NCBI GenBank assembly: GCA_030609975.1
Contig: JAUWSR010000173.1
Span: 1 to 7,961, forward strand
Source: Acidobacteriota bacterium
Lineage (GTDB): Bacteria > Acidobacteriota > Aminicenantia > Aminicenantales > Aminicenantaceae
Reading direction: 5' to 3'
Length of the DNA: 7,961 nucleotides
A program made the translations under genes and the position numbers. Of the stretch, positions 6,039-7,961 are shown piece after piece. Positions within the stretch are counted from its first letter, which is position 1; each line of letters starts with the position of its first letter. The notes beneath the pieces are model-generated. The model saw only the letters and a list, made by a program, of their open reading frames with translations. It made no database searches and was not told the origin of the DNA.

Positions 6039-6647
6039 TTAAAAACCTTTTGTATTTGGGTTGGATTTTTTGAACGTCCAATTATACACGTATTTGCCGA
6101 TCAAGTCACATTCGATATTGACGGTGCGTCCGCGTTTCCACCCGCTCAGTGTCGTGTGTTCGAGTGTGATAGGGATCACTTCTACCTCGAGCGTGGAGCC
6201 GTGCAGCGAGGCCACGGTCAGGCTTACTCCATCCAAAGCGACCGATCCCTTAGGGACAAAAAAGAGCTTCAGATCAGCCGGGAAGGAAATGTGAAAGCGC
6301 TGGCCCTGGGAACGGGTAAGGGAATGAGTGATACGTCCTATCCCATCGATGTGGCCTGTGACCAAATGTCCACCCAGAGGGGAGGCCAGGGTCAGAGGCA
6401 GTTCCAGATTCAGGCTTTGACCATACTGCAGTGAACCCAGGGTGGTTTTTTTAAGGGTTTCTTCGGAAAGATCAAAGTGCAGCATGGATTTTTCCATGCG
6501 GATCAGACTTAGACAGACTCCGTTTATCGCCAAACTGTCGCCGATCTTCATGGCTGAAGACGCCGCGGGGGCTTCGATTTTTACCTCTTTATTTCCATGG
6601 AGATAGCCGTGGAAGGTGCCGATATGTTGAATGATTCCTGTAAACAT
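6039..6647 (-). CDS. ribE: Riboflavin synthase, alpha subunit
   Basis: This enzyme dismutates two molecules of 6,7-dimethyl-8-ribityllumazine into riboflavin and the diaminopyrimidine, the last step of the pathway. The 202 residues contain the two tandem lumazine-binding barrels expected: repeat 1 (about 1-96) with MFTGIIQHIG and GDSLAINGVCLSL (36-48); repeat 2 (about 97-195) with GHLVTGHIDGIG (93-104), GSVALDGVSLTV (134-145) and NIECDLIGKYV (177-187). The MFTGI start is invariant in the family and confirms the ATG at 6647. That ATG overlaps the ribD stop by one base (TGATG), and a strong Shine-Dalgarno lies 8 nt upstream. The symbol follows the common bacterial convention; in Bacillus and E. 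coli naming it may be ribE or ribC. Confidence 0.97.
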   Translation of the reverse strand: MFTGIIQHIGTFHGYLHGNKEVKIEAPAASSAMKIGDSLAINGVCLSLIRMEKSMLHFDLSEETLKKTTLGSLQYGQSLNLELPLTLASPLGGHLVTGHIDGIGRITHSLTRSQGQRFHISFPADLKLFFVPKGSVALDGVSLTVASLHGSTLEVEVIPITLEHTTLSGWKRGRTVNIECDLIGKYVYNWTFKKSNPNTKGF

Positions 6648-7747
6648 CAGAGATACCCCTCGATGATGGTATCGCCGCCGATTTCGAAGACACGATTTTT
6701 TTTGAACGGAAGGGATTCGGAAACGGCGGCCACTCCCTGTCCTTGAAACCAGCCCACGGCTGCGCTTCCCCCGATGAGTTTGGGGGAGACGCTGAGCAAA
6801 AGCTTGTCAACCAGGTTTTTCTCTAAAAATGAGGTAAACACCCGACCTCCCCCTTCGACCAATACGCTGGAGACCTCGTTTTTCCCTAACCAGTGCAAAC
6901 AATTCTTCAAATCTATCCCGCTTGCGGACCCTCCCATAGAGATGACGGTGGCCCCATTTTTTCTCAATTTCTCTGCTTTTTGGGCCGGGGGATCGTTCCG
7001 GGTAAAAATAAGAATGTCTCCCAGGGAAAGTGTGTCAAAGATCTTAGCCTTCAGGGGAATGCGGAGCTGAGAATCCAAGATGATACGCAGAATACGTTTG
7101 CCCTTCCAGTGGGAATGTCGTACGGTCAGGAGAGGATCGTCCTTCAGGATGGTGTTGATTCCTACCAGGATAGCGTCCTGCTCCCCACGTACCAAATGCA
7201 TATACTCTCGTGCTGCTGTTGAAGAGATCCAGTTTGAGACAAACCGGCGTGTCGCGATCTTGCCGTCCATACTCATTGCAGCCTTGAGGGTGATGTGGGG
7301 CATTTTGCGCGTAATGTATTTGTAATATACCTCGTTCAGCCGTTGGTTTTTCTCTTTCAATAGGCCTACCGAAACCTGTATGCCGGCTTGGCGCAGCCTT
7401 TTTAGCCCTTTTCGGTTGACCTTAGGGTTGGGATCGATGTCCGAGAGCACAATTCGTTGTAGAGGGGATTTTAATAAACGGTCGATACAGGGAGGAGTCC
7501 GTCCCCAGTGAGTACAGGGTTCGAGCGTGATATATGCGGTCGCATCCTGTGCCCGTAAACCTGCTCTGTCCAAGGCAAGGATCTCTGCGTGAGGTTTGCC
7601 GGATCTTTCATGAAATCCCCATCCCACCACGGAGTCGTTTTTAACAATGAGAGCACCTACATAGGGATTAGGGCTGGTCCAGCCGCGGGCTTTTTCCGCC
7701 AAGGCTAGAGCCATTTCCATGTAAGCGCGATCTTTGAGCTTGCTCAT
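6647..7747 (-). CDS. ribD: Bifunctional diaminohydroxyphosphoribosylaminopyrimidine deaminase / 5-amino-6-(5-phosphoribosylamino)uracil reductase
   Basis: RibD carries out the second and third steps from GTP in riboflavin synthesis: deamination of the pyrimidine ring, then NADPH-dependent reduction of the ribose. The 366 residues fit full-length RibD. The deaminase half (1 to about 145) has SPNPYVGALIV (25-35), the zinc site PHAE (His53, Glu55) and PCTHWGRTPPC (Cys78, Cys87), and DPNPKV (105-110). The reductase half (about 150-366) has TLKAAMSMDGKIAT (153-166), SNWISS (171-176), GINTILKDDPLLTVR (196-210) and VEGGGRVFTSFL (297-308), all typical of the dihydrofolate-reductase-like fold. The ATG overlaps the ftsY stop by 4 nt (ATGA) with no clear Shine-Dalgarno, so translation is probably coupled to ftsY. 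No key residue is missing. Confidence 0.97.
   Translation of the reverse strand: MSKLKDRAYMEMALALAEKARGWTSPNPYVGALIVKNDSVVGWGFHERSGKPHAEILALDRAGLRAQDATAYITLEPCTHWGRTPPCIDRLLKSPLQRIVLSDIDPNPKVNRKGLKRLRQAGIQVSVGLLKEKNQRLNEVYYKYITRKMPHITLKAAMSMDGKIATRRFVSNWISSTAAREYMHLVRGEQDAILVGINTILKDDPLLTVRHSHWKGKRILRIILDSQLRIPLKAKIFDTLSLGDILIFTRNDPPAQKAEKLRKNGATVISMGGSASGIDLKNCLHWLGKNEVSSVLVEGGGRVFTSFLEKNLVDKLLLSVSPKLIGGSAAVGWFQGQGVAAVSESLPFKKNRVFEIGGDTIIEGYL
6656..6661 (-). promoter_or_regulatory. Shine-Dalgarno of ribE inside ribD
   Basis: On the minus strand this reads GAGGGG, 8 nt before the ribE ATG. It is the strongest ribosome binding site in the rib cluster and suggests ribE is also initiated independently rather than only by coupling. 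Confidence 0.65.
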
Positions 7748-7961
7748 GAGATCATGGCAGTGACAAATTCTTGAGGAGAAAAAAGCATCAGGTCCTTTTC
7801 TCTCTCTCCCACGCCGATGAATTTTATGGGCATCTGCAGCTCATCCACGATGCTGATCACACTGCCCCCTTTTGCAGATCCATCCAGCTTAGAAAGAAAA
7901 ACTCCCGTCAAGCCAGAAAACTTCAGGAATTCTTTGGCCTGGATGAGAGCATTCTGCCCGA
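7744..7961 (-). CDS. ftsY: Signal recognition particle receptor FtsY, C-terminal end (partial)
   Basis: Only the last 71 residues and TGA stop are in the window. The order GQNALIQAKEF, GLTGVFLSKLDGSAKGG and IKFIGVGEREKDLMLF matches the end of the NG GTPase domain: the TKLDG-type guanine-specificity loop (here SKLDGSAKGG) and the closing GVGE..DL..F segment. FtsY receives ribosome-SRP complexes at the inner membrane and hands them to the Sec translocon. Ffh ends its G domain similarly ('TKLDGDARGG'), but Ffh has a methionine-rich M domain after it, whereas this protein stops soon after 'F.P.EFV', which is the FtsY pattern. The stop overlaps the ribD start by 4 nt (ATGA), putting the riboflavin genes in the same transcript. 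Confidence 0.93.
   Translation of the reverse strand, partial: GQNALIQAKEFLKFSGLTGVFLSKLDGSAKGGSVISIVDELQMPIKFIGVGEREKDLMLFSPQEFVTAMIS

Noticed and set aside
6038..6060. FMN riboswitch or independent promoter before ribBA
   Set aside because: The ribE stop is 1 nt from the ribBA start, and the surrounding bases are coding; there is no space for an RFN element.
5730..6434. Long 234-codon open frame on the + strand opposite ribBA and ribE
   Set aside because: It lies entirely antisense to two well-recognised enzymes, spans their junction, and its translation resembles no family. It is a by-product of codon use on the other strand.
7744..7961. Ffh instead of FtsY for the partial gene
   Set aside because: The protein ends right after the G-domain closing segment without the methionine-rich M domain that Ffh carries, which fits FtsY.

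Overview
The window is an ordinary, densely packed stretch of bacterial chromosome, roughly half G+C. It carries nine genes whose families are recognisable plus one small HEAT-repeat protein of unknown role. LptE (lipopolysaccharide transport lipoprotein) together with MurJ (lipid II flippase) points to a peptidoglycan-making, LPS-bearing Gram-negative. The order leuS-lptE-holA is shared with Escherichia coli. From memory, the extension into rpsT and murJ resembles Desulfobacterota, Nitrospirota or Omnitrophota genomes. No rRNA or other strong taxonomic marker is present, so the phylum stays open.

Layout. Positions 3-1808 (+ strand) hold the end of leuS, then lptE and holA, tightly spaced and probably co-transcribed. 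rpsT (1825-2103) lies on the opposite strand and converges on holA with a 16-nt gap. The 161-nt gap 2104-2264 is a divergent control region with a convincing sigma70-type promoter for rpsT; murJ reads away from it on the + strand. murJ and dtd overlap by 4 nt. dtd then runs 8 nt into the 3' end of a convergent gene.

From 7961 down to 4299 everything is on the - strand and forms one very compact operon: ftsY (3' end only), ribD, ribE, ribBA, then the HEAT-repeat gene. Junctions are 4-nt overlap, 1-nt overlap, 1-nt gap and 5-nt gap. RibD, RibE and RibBA supply the GTP- and ribulose-5-phosphate-consuming steps, the deaminase/reductase step and the final riboflavin synthase step. Lumazine synthase (ribH), commonly next to these genes, is absent here; the HEAT gene lies directly downstream of ribBA. 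No FMN riboswitch fits inside the operon because ribD overlaps ftsY.

I see no mobile element, CRISPR array, tRNA, rRNA or undescribed defence or biosynthetic system. The points most worth a second look are a His-to-Gln change at a metal-ligand position of the DHBP synthase half of RibBA, the HEAT gene downstream of ribBA in a rib operon without ribH, the ftsY-ribD coupling, and the dtd/HEAT convergent overlap with a hairpin just beyond the dtd stop.
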